A stretch of DNA of 64,000 nt from Diphasiastrum complanatum (Eukaryota > Streptophyta > Lycopodiopsida > Lycopodiales > Lycopodiaceae), in contig CM055111.1 of the NCBI GenBank assembly GCA_029204225.1, forward strand, positions 18,889,015 to 18,953,014. The letters run 5' to 3'. A program made the translations under genes and the position numbers. Below are positions 1 through 9,377 of the stretch, piece after piece; position 1 is the first letter of the stretch; the number at the start of each line of letters is the position of its first letter. The notes below the pieces were generated by a model. That model was given only the letters and a program-made list of their open reading frames with translations, was not told where the DNA came from and did not search any database.

Positions 1-126
1 GAATAAGTATTTTCCTATATAGAAAATTTTTAATAGAAAAGAATTAGTTTTCCTATATAGATAAATAGCTTCCTTTGATCAGTTGCAATATAGTAGCCAA
101 CTCTACTTGTCCCAAAGCATTAAGCA
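1..126. repeat. Copy of an AT-rich repeat also at 8867-8992
   Basis: This opening stretch matches 8867-8992 almost base for base, including repeated TTTTCCTATATAG motifs. In this copy it runs straight into a copia reverse transcriptase fragment at about 130. In the other copy it is the end of a palindrome-rich cluster. It is probably the edge of a small repeat element, but no terminal repeats or target duplication are visible because the window begins inside it. Confidence 0.7.
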
Positions 127-129
127 TGA

Positions 130-1035
130 GAATTAGGCGAAGAGGTCTACATGGATCAACCCCCAGGATATGTCTCGAATTCACTTCTTGACTATGCATG
201 CAGAATGCATAGAAACATCTATAGTCTAAAACAATCAGCCCGACAATGGTACAAGAAGAAAGATCAAGCCCTGAAATCATTAGGATTCAAGCCTCTCTTG
301 GCTGATTCCAATGTATATGTCAGAGTTACAGATGGGCAGATTATCATTGTGGCTGTGTATGTGGATGACACTCTGATAAGTGAGTAGCTAATTGCTGAAG
401 TAAAGGCAGACATCTCGAAACATTTCGAGATCGTGGATCTGGGAGAAGCCAGGTGTTACCTAGGCTTGCAAATCGAAAGGGACTATGAGGGAGGTAAGTT
501 ATACCTTCACCCAGAAGATCCTAGAGGACTTTGGGATGCTGAACTGCAAAGGAGCGAACACTCCAATGCTCGCAGGGACGGTGCTGACGAATGATGATTG
601 TCCAAAGATTGAGAAAGAGAGAGAACAAATGCATCTCACACCTTAGAGGAAGCTAATAGGATCACTGATGTACCTTGCTGACAACATACGTCCTGATACT
701 GCTTATGCAGTATTCAGGATGAGCCAATTCTGCACGAATCCAGGCTCAACACATTGGAAGATTGCAAAATGAATTTTGCAATATCTTCAATTAACGAGGG
801 ATTATGGCTTGTGTTATTGTCTTGGTGCATGCTTCAGGCTACTTTCCTATAGCGACGCTAGCTGGGCATCTCTCAAGGATGACTGTAAAAGCGTCTCAGG
901 AGGATGCACCATCGCATCAGGAGCAGCAGGTCTCTGAGTCAGCAAGAAGCAGACCGTTGTAGCCCATCATCCTGTGAAGCAAAATATGTTGCCAATGCAC
1001 TGCATGGATTTGAATGCAGTGGTTGAAAAAGCAGG
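130..1035 (+). pseudogene. Ty1/copia RT-RNase H remnant
   Basis: This is the C-terminal half of a copia polyprotein, translated from about 130. Visible RT motifs are QPPGY, a degenerate YSLKQSARQWYKK (usually YGLKQAPRQW) and the catalytic YVDD followed by TLIS. An in-frame TAG follows at 385-387, and the frame resumes with the FEIVDLGEA..YLGLQI block typical of copia RT. RNase H follows with LIGSLMYL, RPD, HWK and the YSDASWA segment near 845. Several stops and a frameshift make it dead. It belongs with the LTR remnant just downstream, so it is the 3' end of an element truncated on its left. Confidence 0.88.
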
Positions 1036-1065
1036 GGAAGTTCAATATAGATAATTTCTCTTGTT

Positions 1066-1296
1066 GTGTCTGATCGAGTATGCAAATGCTTCTGTTGTTA
1101 ATCGTGTGTCTGAGTTTTTTTTTTCTCGTTCATTCTAATTCCGCACCTTGGTTGAAACTATGTTGAATGATGCATTAATTTTATAAACGTAGATCAGCAG
1201 AGCAGCCTAACTACATTCTAGAGGATTGTAGGAGTGATTCAGATGGCAGTGTCTAGTGATCGCATCTAAACTCCATCCGAGTCGCAAGAGAACTGT
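1066..1296 (+). repeat. LTR fragment, copia family 1
   Basis: The sequence matches the inner and 3' part of the LTRs at 44648-45550 and 57332-58288, including the shared stretch around 'TTATAAACGTAGATCAGCAG' and the GGAGTGATTCA block near the LTR end. It follows directly on the RNase H remnant, as a 3' LTR should. It lacks the LTR start and diverges at about 1297, so it is incomplete. Confidence 0.7.
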
Positions 1297-1523
1297 GGTT
1301 CCTTCGTGGAAGCTTCGCGACTGCAAAACCCAAATCGCGATACACAAACCTGATTCCTCATCAAGAATGTTGCACAAAACATCGCGAGTTCTAACCTAAA
1401 TATGAATTTACAAAGTGCAAGTAGGGCTTTACATGAATTTAGACACCATAACACATTTACATGTACAATATAAACAATAATTTTGGATAATGTGGGATCA
1501 TGAGGCTCCACATATCCCCTTCC

Positions 1524-3200
1524 TCAGCTATGCAGTGGCTCGCAAACAAATTGCTTACAATCTTCTTTGTCACTTCCTATTGGCTGGCTTTCTATGGAAA
1601 ATAGCTTTTGCTCGGGCTTCATTTCATTCATTGACTTGCCTTTTGTAGCAAGGTAGTAATTGTTCTTCTGGTTGTAATCTTCCTGAAATGATAAATTCGA
1701 ATAACCTCCCATTCCTTGATTTTCCAATGGTGCAAGAGGGTTGTCGATCAATGTGTTATTTTCAAGATAAGTGTACCAACTATCCTCAGACAAGATTTCA
1801 GACATCTCAGCAGAAGGGACAATTAGTGAGAGGACTGCATATGTATATTCTGGGAATTTTTCTTTAATGTACAATTGTTGAATGGACAAAAGGGCATATG
1901 AAATGAGAGAACCAATATTTACATAATTGTAAGTATAGTATGGTTTGGTTATTGGGTTAGTAAATCGAAGTATATCATCTGCTTTAACTTCCTTCAAATA
2001 ATGAGAATAATTAGCTTCCCAATCTGTGTAGATTTGCCACAGATCAGGGAATAATAGCTGACTAGAGAACTTGGAAGGAGTTGGATCAGGGCTAGGAACT
2101 ACTCAATTAACATCAAAAATGTTAATTGGGTCTAGCTTATTCCGATACTCATCCAAAGCTGGAAAAATATTGTTTTCAAATGTTTTTAGATATTCTAGGA
2201 TATATATATGCAAAGATCCTATAACAACATGGATATTGTTAGTTTGCACATTGAGCTTATTCTGAACAATGGCAAGAGCAAAGATACCTTTTTGGTGCAT
2301 TGTTAGTTTGGCCCAAAAAGTGTTTAGGCTAGAAAAAATCCAAGGTCTTTCCCATTGTTCTTTTGTATAACCAAAAAGTTTTGGTAAAAGAAGGTAATCC
2401 ATTCTCCACTGGAGTTCTGGACTATTAAAAGGTAGAAGAAAAAATGTTAGTTCTTGTTGGAATGTCTGAAATTCTGTCTTTAGTAGTGAATACACTACCT
2501 TGTTCTTCCTCTCGACAGCTCCACTGTGTGATGCTTCAGCCTGCTACGAAATGATTGCTAGAGTTGCTGGTTGGTCTAAAGAAGCTATGTCACTGGTTGC
2601 TTTTGGCCTCACAACATCCTCAGGGTCAATCTGCATGTCTTGATCTTTCTGGATTTGCTTAAAAACAATATTTGTCTAGATGGCCTTCTCTGATGTATCT
2701 TTATCTGGCTCATCCATCTGCATAGACTAGTCTTGGCGCTGGACATGTTTTTTATCTTCAAAATTCTGGATTTGGCTTGATTGAAACTTAGCCTCTTCCA
2801 GTTCTTCTTTCAATTTCTCATATGAAACCATCTAGGGTTGCAAATATTGCAGCTGGAAGGTCTGGATAATTTTTTCTTGAATACCTTACAAGTTGTTGGG
2901 CCGATCCTGTATCTCCCATGAGATACACAAGCTCCCAATGTGACTTCGGCACTTATCCGCCATAGAATTGTCTCTTTGGCTTGTTTGATTTGGTTGCCTT
3001 TCCTTAGCAGAGTCTGTAGAATTCTATAGCTAGGCAACAGAGTCCTGAAGCTGCTTTGATTTGCTTGGGCACTCTCCTTGTTGGTAATGGCATTGCTGAG
3101 TTTGTCGCTCAGCTCCTCGTTACTACTCTGCAAAGTAGCTCGTGCAACATCTGACTCAGAGCTCAAGAAGACACGGGGTCTCTTGGCCGGGATACGTCCA
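1524..3200 (-). pseudogene. Unrecognised decayed protein, coiled coil plus C-terminal domain
   Basis: On the minus strand a continuous but broken reading frame runs from about 2822 to 1524, with stops at several points (including two adjacent ones near 2103). The first part (about 3170-2770) is glutamate, lysine and glutamine rich with heptad-like spacing (NEELSDKLSNA, then YEKLKEELEEAKF), a likely coiled coil spread over two frames. The second part (about 2500-1524) is aromatic-rich: PELQWRMDYLLLPKLFGYT, then KPYYTYNYVNIGSLISYALL and an acidic tail. I do not recognise this domain. It lies immediately downstream of the H3-like segment on the same strand and could be the rest of one fused gene, or a separate neighbour. 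It could also be the structural protein of an unknown mobile element. Confidence 0.5.
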
Positions 3201-3216
3201 GGAGGAAGGGAGACAG

Positions 3217-3708
3217 CTAGCCTTCGAGATCCAGCCTTCTTGGGGACAACTTGCTTCTCTTCGTCCTAGAGGTAGTAGGCACGTTGGTTCTATCCAGAGG
3301 CAGGTCTCTAGAGGTGCTGGCATTATCAACATGCAGACCAGAATATCTGTCCCGAAGCCTTTTGAGAATGAAGAAATCCTTTGGCATGATGGTGACACGC
3401 TTACCATGCACTACCAAAAGACAAGTATCCTCAAAAAACTAGGACAGAAAATCTTCTGCAACACCCTGCAAGGTCTGCATGGCTGTCACGGCAAAACAAA
3501 TATCCAAGCCAAGTGACAGAGTGACATTCCATACAGATCAGCTAAAAGGAGCTCTAGGGATTAACAATTCAGTTGATCTCTGGAGTTTTCTGATCTCCCT
3601 CAGCCAGACCTGCTTCCTGCCACGCCTACACCGAATACCAGGGGGAACACGAGAATGGGATGGCTGTATAGTGGTGATGGCACGGGCGGTGGATTTGGTC
3701 CTGGCCAT
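3217..3708 (-). pseudogene. Histone H3-like fold, decayed, possible fusion N-terminus
   Basis: Reading from an ATG at 3708, the product begins MARTKSTARA, the H3 N-terminus. It keeps WLREIRKLQRSTELLI (H3 alphaN/alpha1), then a diverged alpha2 (AMQTLQGVAEDFL..FFEDT) and the near-invariant GKRVTIMPKDF of loop 2/alpha3. Two in-frame stops interrupt it: TGA at 3540-3538 (codon 57, where H3 has Arg after LPFQ) and TAG at 3441-3439 (codon 90, where H3 has Gly before LFEDT). The tail has lost the canonical K9/K14/K18/K27 spacing. After the fold the frame continues about 35 residues past the normal H3 end. The positions of the stops and the otherwise perfect register suggest a recently inactivated, divergent H3 variant. 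A CENH3-like origin is possible but unproven. Upstream is a TATA box and a G-box cluster. Confidence 0.8.
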
Positions 3709-4017
3709 CATTCTCGGAAGAAGAAAATTAACAGAAAGAAGTTTGAACAAAACAAAAGTGGATCAAAACAAAAAACTTTGCAATGAAAGGGCGCTTGAGA
3801 TCGATACCAGCACTTAATATCGGTTTCGAGCACAAGATCTACAAAGACTGTTTGCAAAAAGGAGATGCACGCTCGAAAGCGATATTGCACAGCAGGCAGT
3901 ATCAGACTCGAGTGCACTGTGAGAGGACGAAAGCTTGAATTATGAAAGAGCGCACTTGAGAGCGATATCGAGAGCTAAAAGCAAAAATTTTGCGGAAAAA
4001 AATGAAAATTCCGAGGA

Positions 4018-4025
4018 CTTATATA
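4018..4025 (-). promoter_or_regulatory. TATA box for the H3-like gene
   Basis: TATATAAG on the minus strand lies about 310 bp upstream of the H3-like ATG, just inside a dense G-box cluster. The placement fits a promoter with a 5' leader of about 280 bases. The leader carries repeated GCGCTTGAGA-GCGATAT-type motifs. Confidence 0.5.
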
Positions 4026-4039
4026 TACGAAATTTTTGC

Positions 4040-4277
4040 ACGTGTAAAAAAAAGGTCGAGACATGTGTCATCAGATGATTAGACCACGTGGAATGTCTGT
4101 ACTAACAATGATGAGCCAAGTATGAGGCCACGTGGGCTGAGACACGTGTGCGAATCCCTAATCGACACGTGTCATTCATGCACGTGATAGATGTTAGATC
4201 AATCATACTAGGTACGGCGCATTTATTTTGGCTAATCACAAGTTGATACGTGTTCCTTCGCCAGTCCTCCACACGTG
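4040..4277. promoter_or_regulatory. Seven G-boxes (CACGTG) between divergent TATA boxes
   Basis: CACGTG occurs at 4040, 4085, 4129, 4143, 4166, 4181 and 4272. This palindrome is the core of plant G-box/ABRE elements bound by bZIP and bHLH factors. Seven in 240 bases is far above chance. A minus-strand TATA box lies at 4018-4025 and a plus-strand TATAAATA at 4289-4296, so the layout looks bidirectional. Confidence 0.55.
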
Positions 4278-4288
4278 CAATTTTTTTT

Positions 4289-4296
4289 TATAAATA
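4289..4296 (+). promoter_or_regulatory. Plus-strand TATA box and leader-like sequence
   Basis: TATAAATA follows the G-box cluster. The next 350 bases resemble a plant 5' leader: they are pyrimidine-rich and contain 'CTAGGGTTTGCGC'. I find no convincing coding sequence downstream before the second G-box copy at 4657, so the transcript may be non-coding or the gene lost. Confidence 0.35.
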
Positions 4297-4656
4297 TGTC
4301 TTTTTGGGCTCAGATTTTCACGCAAATTCATGATTGCATTGTCGGATATCGATTTCAAATGCGACGCTTGCTCTCATTACATCTTGTTGGCTAATATGCG
4401 CTTGGATCCGATAATACATCGTCCAGTTTCGCTTTGGAGCGCGTCTCGCAACCCTTTTCTTTTCTGCTCGTTTTCCTTGCGCTCGGATCCGATACTCCAA
4501 CTTCAAATATCTCTCTCGAGCGCACGTTGATTTGATGTGCTTGTCGGACCTAGGGTTTGCGCCTGAGAGCGATATTTGGAACTTCAGTTCTGTTATTTTT
4601 GTTTAAAATGCTAATTTTGAATCTAGTTTGCTTTCTTTTTTTAATGAATTTTTGCA

Positions 4657-4920
4657 AATTTTTGCACGTGTGAAAAGACGTCCGAGACACGTGTCGTCAG
4701 ATGACTAGACCATGTGGAAATTCCATACTGATAATGATGACCCAATTATGAGGACACGTGGGCTGAGACACGTGCACGAATCCCTTATCAACATGTGTCA
4801 TTCTCGCACGTGACAGATGTCAGATCAATCATTCAAAGTACGACACATTTATTTTGGCCAATCACATATCGACACGTGTTGCTTTGCCGGATATCGATTT
4901 CAAGCGCGCCGCTTCAGTCA
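4657..4920. repeat. Second copy of the G-box region
   Basis: This is a diverged direct repeat of 4030-4370. It keeps six CACGTG sites (4665, 4688, 4755, 4769, 4807, 4873), while a seventh has mutated to CATGTG. Relative to the first copy it has lost the stretch between the last G-box and the GGATATCGATTTCAA segment. It runs into a copia RNase H tail at about 4925. Confidence 0.75.
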
Positions 4921-4924
4921 GAGT

Positions 4925-5137
4925 GGCATTCAGCTAGCAAAGAATCTAGTGTTCCATACGAGAACCAAACACATTGAGATTTAGTATCACTTTATACGTG
5001 CGAGGCTGTTGAGTCGTGAAATTCATGTTATTCATTGTAGTATGAACGAACAACTAGCTGATATTTTCAATAAGCCAGTTGTTAGAAAAAAGTTTGATAA
5101 GTTAAAATCAAAGCTTTATGTACTTAAAGTTTGTTGA
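4925..5137 (+). pseudogene. Copia RNase H C-terminus
   Basis: The translation reads TRTKHIEI, a stop, YHFIR, then REIHVIHCSMNEQLADIFNKPV and VVRKKFDKLKSKL, ending at a TGA at 5135-5137. This is the conserved C-terminal end of copia RNase H (KHIDI.YHFIR...LADI.TK). Only this end is present, and its upstream neighbour is the unrelated G-box repeat. Confidence 0.82.
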
Positions 5138-5182
5138 CTTTAAAACTATGTATATGACTGTATAGAAAGTAAACTCTACTTT

Positions 5183-5450
5183 AAGGGAGAGAGTTAAAAA
5201 TAAAGTAGAATCACCGTGTTACTGTACTGTGGGTCCTATCAGTAGATAAGGATCAGTTGGCTTCGCCACGAGGTGATGGGACACGCGTCCTGTCAACGGC
5301 AACCTAGGTCATGCATGGGTTGCATGAGTGAAGGACTATATGTATAGTGTATTTTCATTTTGAGAAATACAGTTGCTACGTGAGCTAGGTGTGGAGAGTG
5401 TTTTCTGTCTGTGTTAATGTGTAGCATGACCTCTGTTCCTATTCAAAGCA
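5183..5450 (+). repeat. Probable 3' LTR after the RNase H tail
   Basis: A purine run (GGGAGAGA, 5183-5190) 45 bases after the RNase H stop looks like a polypurine tract. The following 260 bases are LTR-like but match no other LTR in the window, so the ends are uncertain. Confidence 0.35.
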
Positions 5451-5913
5451 AATTCTAAGTGAAACATTATGTTATAATGAGCTAGAGGCTTCCTTGGATC
5501 CTAATGACAACATTGCAATTGTACCTAATCCAAGTCCACACATATCAAAACAACAAGTTGGTAATGGTCGTAATCGAAACAAGATGAGACGAAAATCAAG
5601 TTTGTTCGATTTGTATGTCATTGAAAGTTTTGATAGTGATGCAACTGGGATGACATACAATATTATGATTTCAAATGGATTAATAGAAAATCAAACAAAA
5701 ATACACCAAATGTAAGCAAATATATTATGTTTACTTGAGATTAAAAGGCTTCGATGTGAATGAAGAGATGTTTATTTACCAACCAATACTAAGTTAACAA
5801 GAGTTGTTCTATGTGATGTCAAGGTCTTGACATCTTAAGGTTGTTGGTTGTTAATCAAACGACTATGTCTGCTCCTCTTTTTGAATTCAAGCTTAATAAA
5901 TAGAATTTCAAAC
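5451..5913 (+). other. No recognised gene; one small ORF
   Basis: An open frame of 74 codons at 5494-5715 (DPNDNIAIVPNPSPH, then NKMRRKSSLFDLYVIESF) has no family I recognise. Its composition would suit a transposon linker region, but nothing supports that directly. The rest is AT-rich without visible signals. Confidence 0.2.
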
Positions 5914-6300
5914 TTCATTGGGTTGTTTGAATGCAACTTAGAAATGTAGAATATGATTACAAATGATGTTATATTTATGCTATTTCACATCTCTATAATA
6001 TGCAACATTATCAATACAAATATATATTTGTAAATGAGTCTAACTGTGCAATTCATTTTCAACAAACAAAATATCCAACAATTTGGAGATTGTTAAAATA
6101 TGTGATTTAGCAAATCATAAGCTCGCATAACTCGCACACATTTACTTGCAAAGTGTCAAGTCCCAAGCCCAAGTAAGTCTCTCTCTCCAAGGACACACAC
6201 TTGCAACCGTAACCCAAATTCTCCACAATTTTCTACCTATTATGAAATTAGAGTTTTGATTAACAAAGAGATTACTAAGTCCATATCGAATGCAATTTTT

Positions 6301-7183
6301 TGAAATAACAATGTTCACAATATCACAACCTTTTTTGCACATACCCTTTCATACAAAAATTTGTGCAAATTGTCACTACAATTTTTTGAAATTTTAAAAT
6401 AAACAAAATACTTCTCGCTTATTTGACAATAGGGAAGGGCCTTTCTTTATGCCTAGGCGGAAGAGCATTGCAAAACTCCTCTCCACCCCAAAAAAAATCC
6501 CCATACCATAACAATATAAATACTTTAAAATAACCATGCTTGTACAAAACTTACTTGTAATAGAAAAGCATAAACGTAGCATACAATCTGATGCTAAAAA
6601 GACGTATGCTTCACAAAAAGACTCAATTAGTTTGCGCGAACACGTCTTGCTGGGAATGAAAGCAATGGATAACCTCTTGTGACATTTTCTCTCTTATTCT
6701 CGTGCATTATTCTTAATCTCGTTTTGTTAAAATCTTAAAGTTGGAGCTAAGTAGGGCTATGATTCGGCTCGGCACAATTCTGTACAGCGTGTAAACAAGT
6801 TTGATAGATTATAAATGGATTGAAGGAGAGAACTGCTCTTCGTTGAGATTCAACATCACTGCCTTACTCGGAACTCCATAGCGGCATTGTTGGACACCCA
6901 TCATCATATTATTGTTTACGAATATGGCAGGCTCTTATAACTTCGGTTGTGCCTAGAGGGGATTGACTACACAGAAGCAGATAAAGAGTTCAGGTTAACC
7001 TGTGACAGAATAGGAAATTGGATCTTAAAGCTAGTGGAAATGGAAAGAGAACTTGGAGACAATTTCCTGCCCTGCAAGACATCCTAACAACCTTCGAGCT
7101 CGTAGTCGAGCTTTTATTGGCATATTGCTGAGAAAGTCATTTTGTCAGAAAGCTAACACCGCTTCTAATTTTATCTATTTTAT
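6301..7183. other. Block-A copy-1-specific segment, no gene recognised
   Basis: This segment is absent from block A copy 2, where the flanks join at GCAATTTTTG|TTAC. No target duplication or terminal repeats are apparent, so deletion from copy 2 is as likely as insertion here. A frame around 6850-7085 reads HHHIIVYEY then GIDYTEADKEF with one stop, faintly like part of a protein kinase, but too little to call. Confidence 0.3.
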
Positions 7184-7399
7184 GCTACTTTTATTTTAAA
7201 GAGGCTTTGGCCCCTCACATCTTGCGAGCACGGGCCGCACGTATGATGGTTTGGCCCCGGTGCCCTCCTGACCACACGTTTTCTTTTTTTAAACTGCCTG
7301 CCTGAACGCCACGTGTCCAAGTAGACAGTTTATATCCCATAAGCATTTCTACAAGGTAAGGGGAGGAAATATATACAGAAACCCACCTAATCGCTAGCA

Positions 7400-7720
7400 T
7401 GTGTGTGTGTGTGTGCATGGGTGCCCGGCGCCACCCGCCCTGCCCAACGCCACTGCCCGGCGCCACCTGCAGGCTGCCCGGCGCCACCCGTCCTGTCCGA
7501 GACTGCGGCTCGGTGCCGTGGGTGCCCGTGGCCTGGGGCTGCCTGTCGAAAACCCTCAAGCCAGCCACACCTCAAATTTTGGCGGGCACCCCCTTGCGGA
7601 CACCCGTCAGCCGCTGGGGGGCACCGGGGCCAAAACCCTCCCACGTGCGGGCCGTGCTCGTAAGTCCCAGGGGGTTAAAGCGGCCCGGATATCCACCCAC
7701 ACACACGTGAGCAGGGAAGG
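7400..7720. other. GC-rich island with CCCGGCGCCACC motifs
   Basis: A strongly GC-rich stretch in an AT-rich window. The motif CCCGGCGCCACC is repeated and follows a short GT tract at 7399-7415. A related island is at 39960-40310 in block A copy 2. Open frames exist in all phases, as expected for GC-rich DNA, and none resembles a protein. It could be a CpG island or LTR-like promoter carried by the block. Confidence 0.45.
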
Positions 7721-8061
7721 TAACGGGAATGTACGTAACCAACCAAACCCAACCACCACACCCGGGGGCCTATTACTTCTATGTATTTAACTGAACTACG
7801 CAATATTTCGCGAACAGATTTTTGAGCACTCATTCGCCAATATCATAGACATGCTCTTCAGTGCCTAGAAAAGATGGAGATCCAACATCTACTACCGGAT
7901 TATGAACTCTGGTACTGTATTGTGGAGGTTTGAAAGAGTTAGTAAATACGGATAGACAATCCGTGTTCTTCTGAATCATGAATCATGAAATCTACGTCTT
8001 TAACAAGCCTCTCGGTTTGAGCAGTATAGAATGGAGATTTTAGTTGAGATATCGACATGAC

Positions 8062-8718
8062 TCATGGAAGATGATCAGCACTGAGGAGGGTCGATACCAG
8101 GACATTTTTCATCAAATAGCCATGATCCGGTCTGGAAAGATTCTGGCGAAAATTCAGGTGGCCATTTTCTGTCTTCTGTATCTTAAGGCCCATATCTATT
8201 TGGTACAGTTGAAAGCGATTGGTAGGTTTTTGAGATGTCATTTTGTTGGTCCACATAGTTGCTAGTAGAACCATCGGTCCTCCCAAAAGTTCAAGACTGT
8301 TTGCAGATTTGTGTCGGAGAAGTGTAGAGAAAAGTGCACCCCAGACTGGAATAGTCATGTAAATGAAAGTGGTGACGGATGCATTCACACCACGCAGAGC
8401 TCGTATTTCCAACCAGCTGCATAGTCCACCATAGACGAGACCATAGTACATCAATGGAAACCATGGTAAAGGTTGGGCTAGCATTGTGGAATCTAAGCCC
8501 CAATCACTGGAACTGGTGCGTAGATTGCATATCTCCCAAAAAGCACTGAGAACAGTTAATACGGCTAACTGAACGACATTTAAACGCTTTGCATTCAATG
8601 CTTTACCAATTTTGAGGACTTCTGCTCGAAATTTTTGCAGAGCGGAAGTTAAAGAACTGGCGAAAACCCATGAATTTCCACCTTGAGCGCGATATATACA
8701 CAAGGAACTTTTGATCAT
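8062..8718 (-). CDS. EamA/DMT transporter, C-terminal part (partial)
   Basis: A 218-codon open frame, most of which reads as the C-terminal EamA repeat of a drug/metabolite transporter, an integral membrane carrier; in plants several relatives are plastid-targeted. Four hydrophobic segments are visible: VVQLAVLTVLSAFW (about residue 48), PLPWFPLMYYGLVYGGLCSW (about 83), TTFIYMTIPVWGALFSTLL (about 115) and LLGGPMVLLATMW (about 144). The core pattern G-x-CSW-x-EIRALR...PVWGALF is diagnostic of the family. The last 60 residues show no family match and may be read-through. The 5' half of the gene is missing: the frame begins against a palindrome-rich repeat at 8718. It is either a last exon whose upstream exons lie outside the window or, more likely, a truncated gene copy. 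It lies between blocks A and B and is absent from the second copy of the duplication. Confidence 0.7.
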   Translation of the reverse strand: MIKSSLCIYRAQGGNSWVFASSLTSALQKFRAEVLKIGKALNAKRLNVVQLAVLTVLSAFWEICNLRTSSSDWGLDSTMLAQPLPWFPLMYYGLVYGGLCSWLEIRALRGVNASVTTFIYMTIPVWGALFSTLLRHKSANSLELLGGPMVLLATMWTNKMTSQKPTNRFQLYQIDMGLKIQKTENGHLNFRQNLSRPDHGYLMKNVLVSTLLSADHLP

Positions 8719-8930
8719 TCCTATATAGGAAAAAAAAAGAGTTTTCCTAGAACGAAATACACATAACTAGGAACTGTGCATTCACTAGGAAAAATAAAAC
8801 AGTTCCTAGATTGACAATATAGGAAAACTTTTCCTATATAGGAAAATTTTGACCAAGAATTTCCTAGAATAAGTATTTTCCTATATAGAAAATTTTTAAC
8901 AGAAAAGAATTAGTTTTCCTATATAGATAA
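8718..8930. repeat. Cluster of TTCCTATATAGGAA palindromes
   Basis: Perfect 14-bp palindromes TTCCTATATAGGAA lie at 8718-8731 and 8831-8844. About eight further TTCCTA or TAGGAA half sites occur within 210 bases, and partial versions follow at 8876 and 8911. The repeat abuts the truncated end of the transporter frame. The structure could be the subterminal repeats of a small DNA transposon or a cruciform-forming element. Confidence 0.55.
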
Positions 8931-8992
8931 ATAGCTTCCTTTGTTCAGTTGCAATATAGTAGCCAACTCTAATTGTCCCAAAGCATTAAATA

Positions 8993-9377
8993 TGTTAAAT
9001 ATGGTGTCAGCTGTTGTTTGGTGGGGATAATCATATGGACTTCTCTCTGAAAAAAAACACACTTAGGAAACGCAAATTCCCAACTTAAACTATTAAAAAG
9101 CTCGCAGGCAAACCAGAACCGAGATGAGAATTCCCAACTAAAACAAAAATAAAGAAGAAGAAGGGCGAAGTTTAGAAAGAACAAACGATCTTGTATATAA
9201 TGACGTAGACAGTGAGAGTGACCTCAAAGCAAATGGTGGGCTGAAGCATCGCATCTCGAAATGGCACAAATCACAGTCATGAGTTTATTCAAACAAAACT
9301 AAGAGATACAGTCAATATTCCTTGCAGCAGCTTATAATGTAGAACTGAAGAAAGCCATTCATCAGTCGGTTAGACGC
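8993..9377. other. No gene recognised
   Basis: AT-rich sequence without convincing coding potential. It leads into the LTR-like 257-bp tandem repeat. Confidence 0.3.

Larger units (their letters stand above)
5914..8095. repeat. Duplicated block A, copy 1
   Basis: The sequence matches 39344-40640 in the same orientation from TTCATTGGGTTG to GAGGAGGGTCG. This copy carries 883 extra bases (6301-7183) absent from copy 2. The other parts, including a GC-rich island, align continuously. With block B (10333-12163) it forms a two-part segmental duplication conserved in order and orientation. Confidence 0.85.

Noticed and set aside
3142-3516. Plus-strand open frames across the H3-like region
   Set aside because: The minus strand shows H3 motifs in register; these are its shadows.
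6850-7085. HHHIIVYEY stretch like a protein kinase
   Set aside because: Only nine residues are suggestive, a stop follows, and the essential kinase motifs are absent.
7215-7790. Several overlapping open frames on both strands
   Set aside because: They lie in GC-rich DNA where stops are rare in every phase; none has protein-like composition or a known motif, and the second copy at 39960-40340 differs by frame-changing indels.
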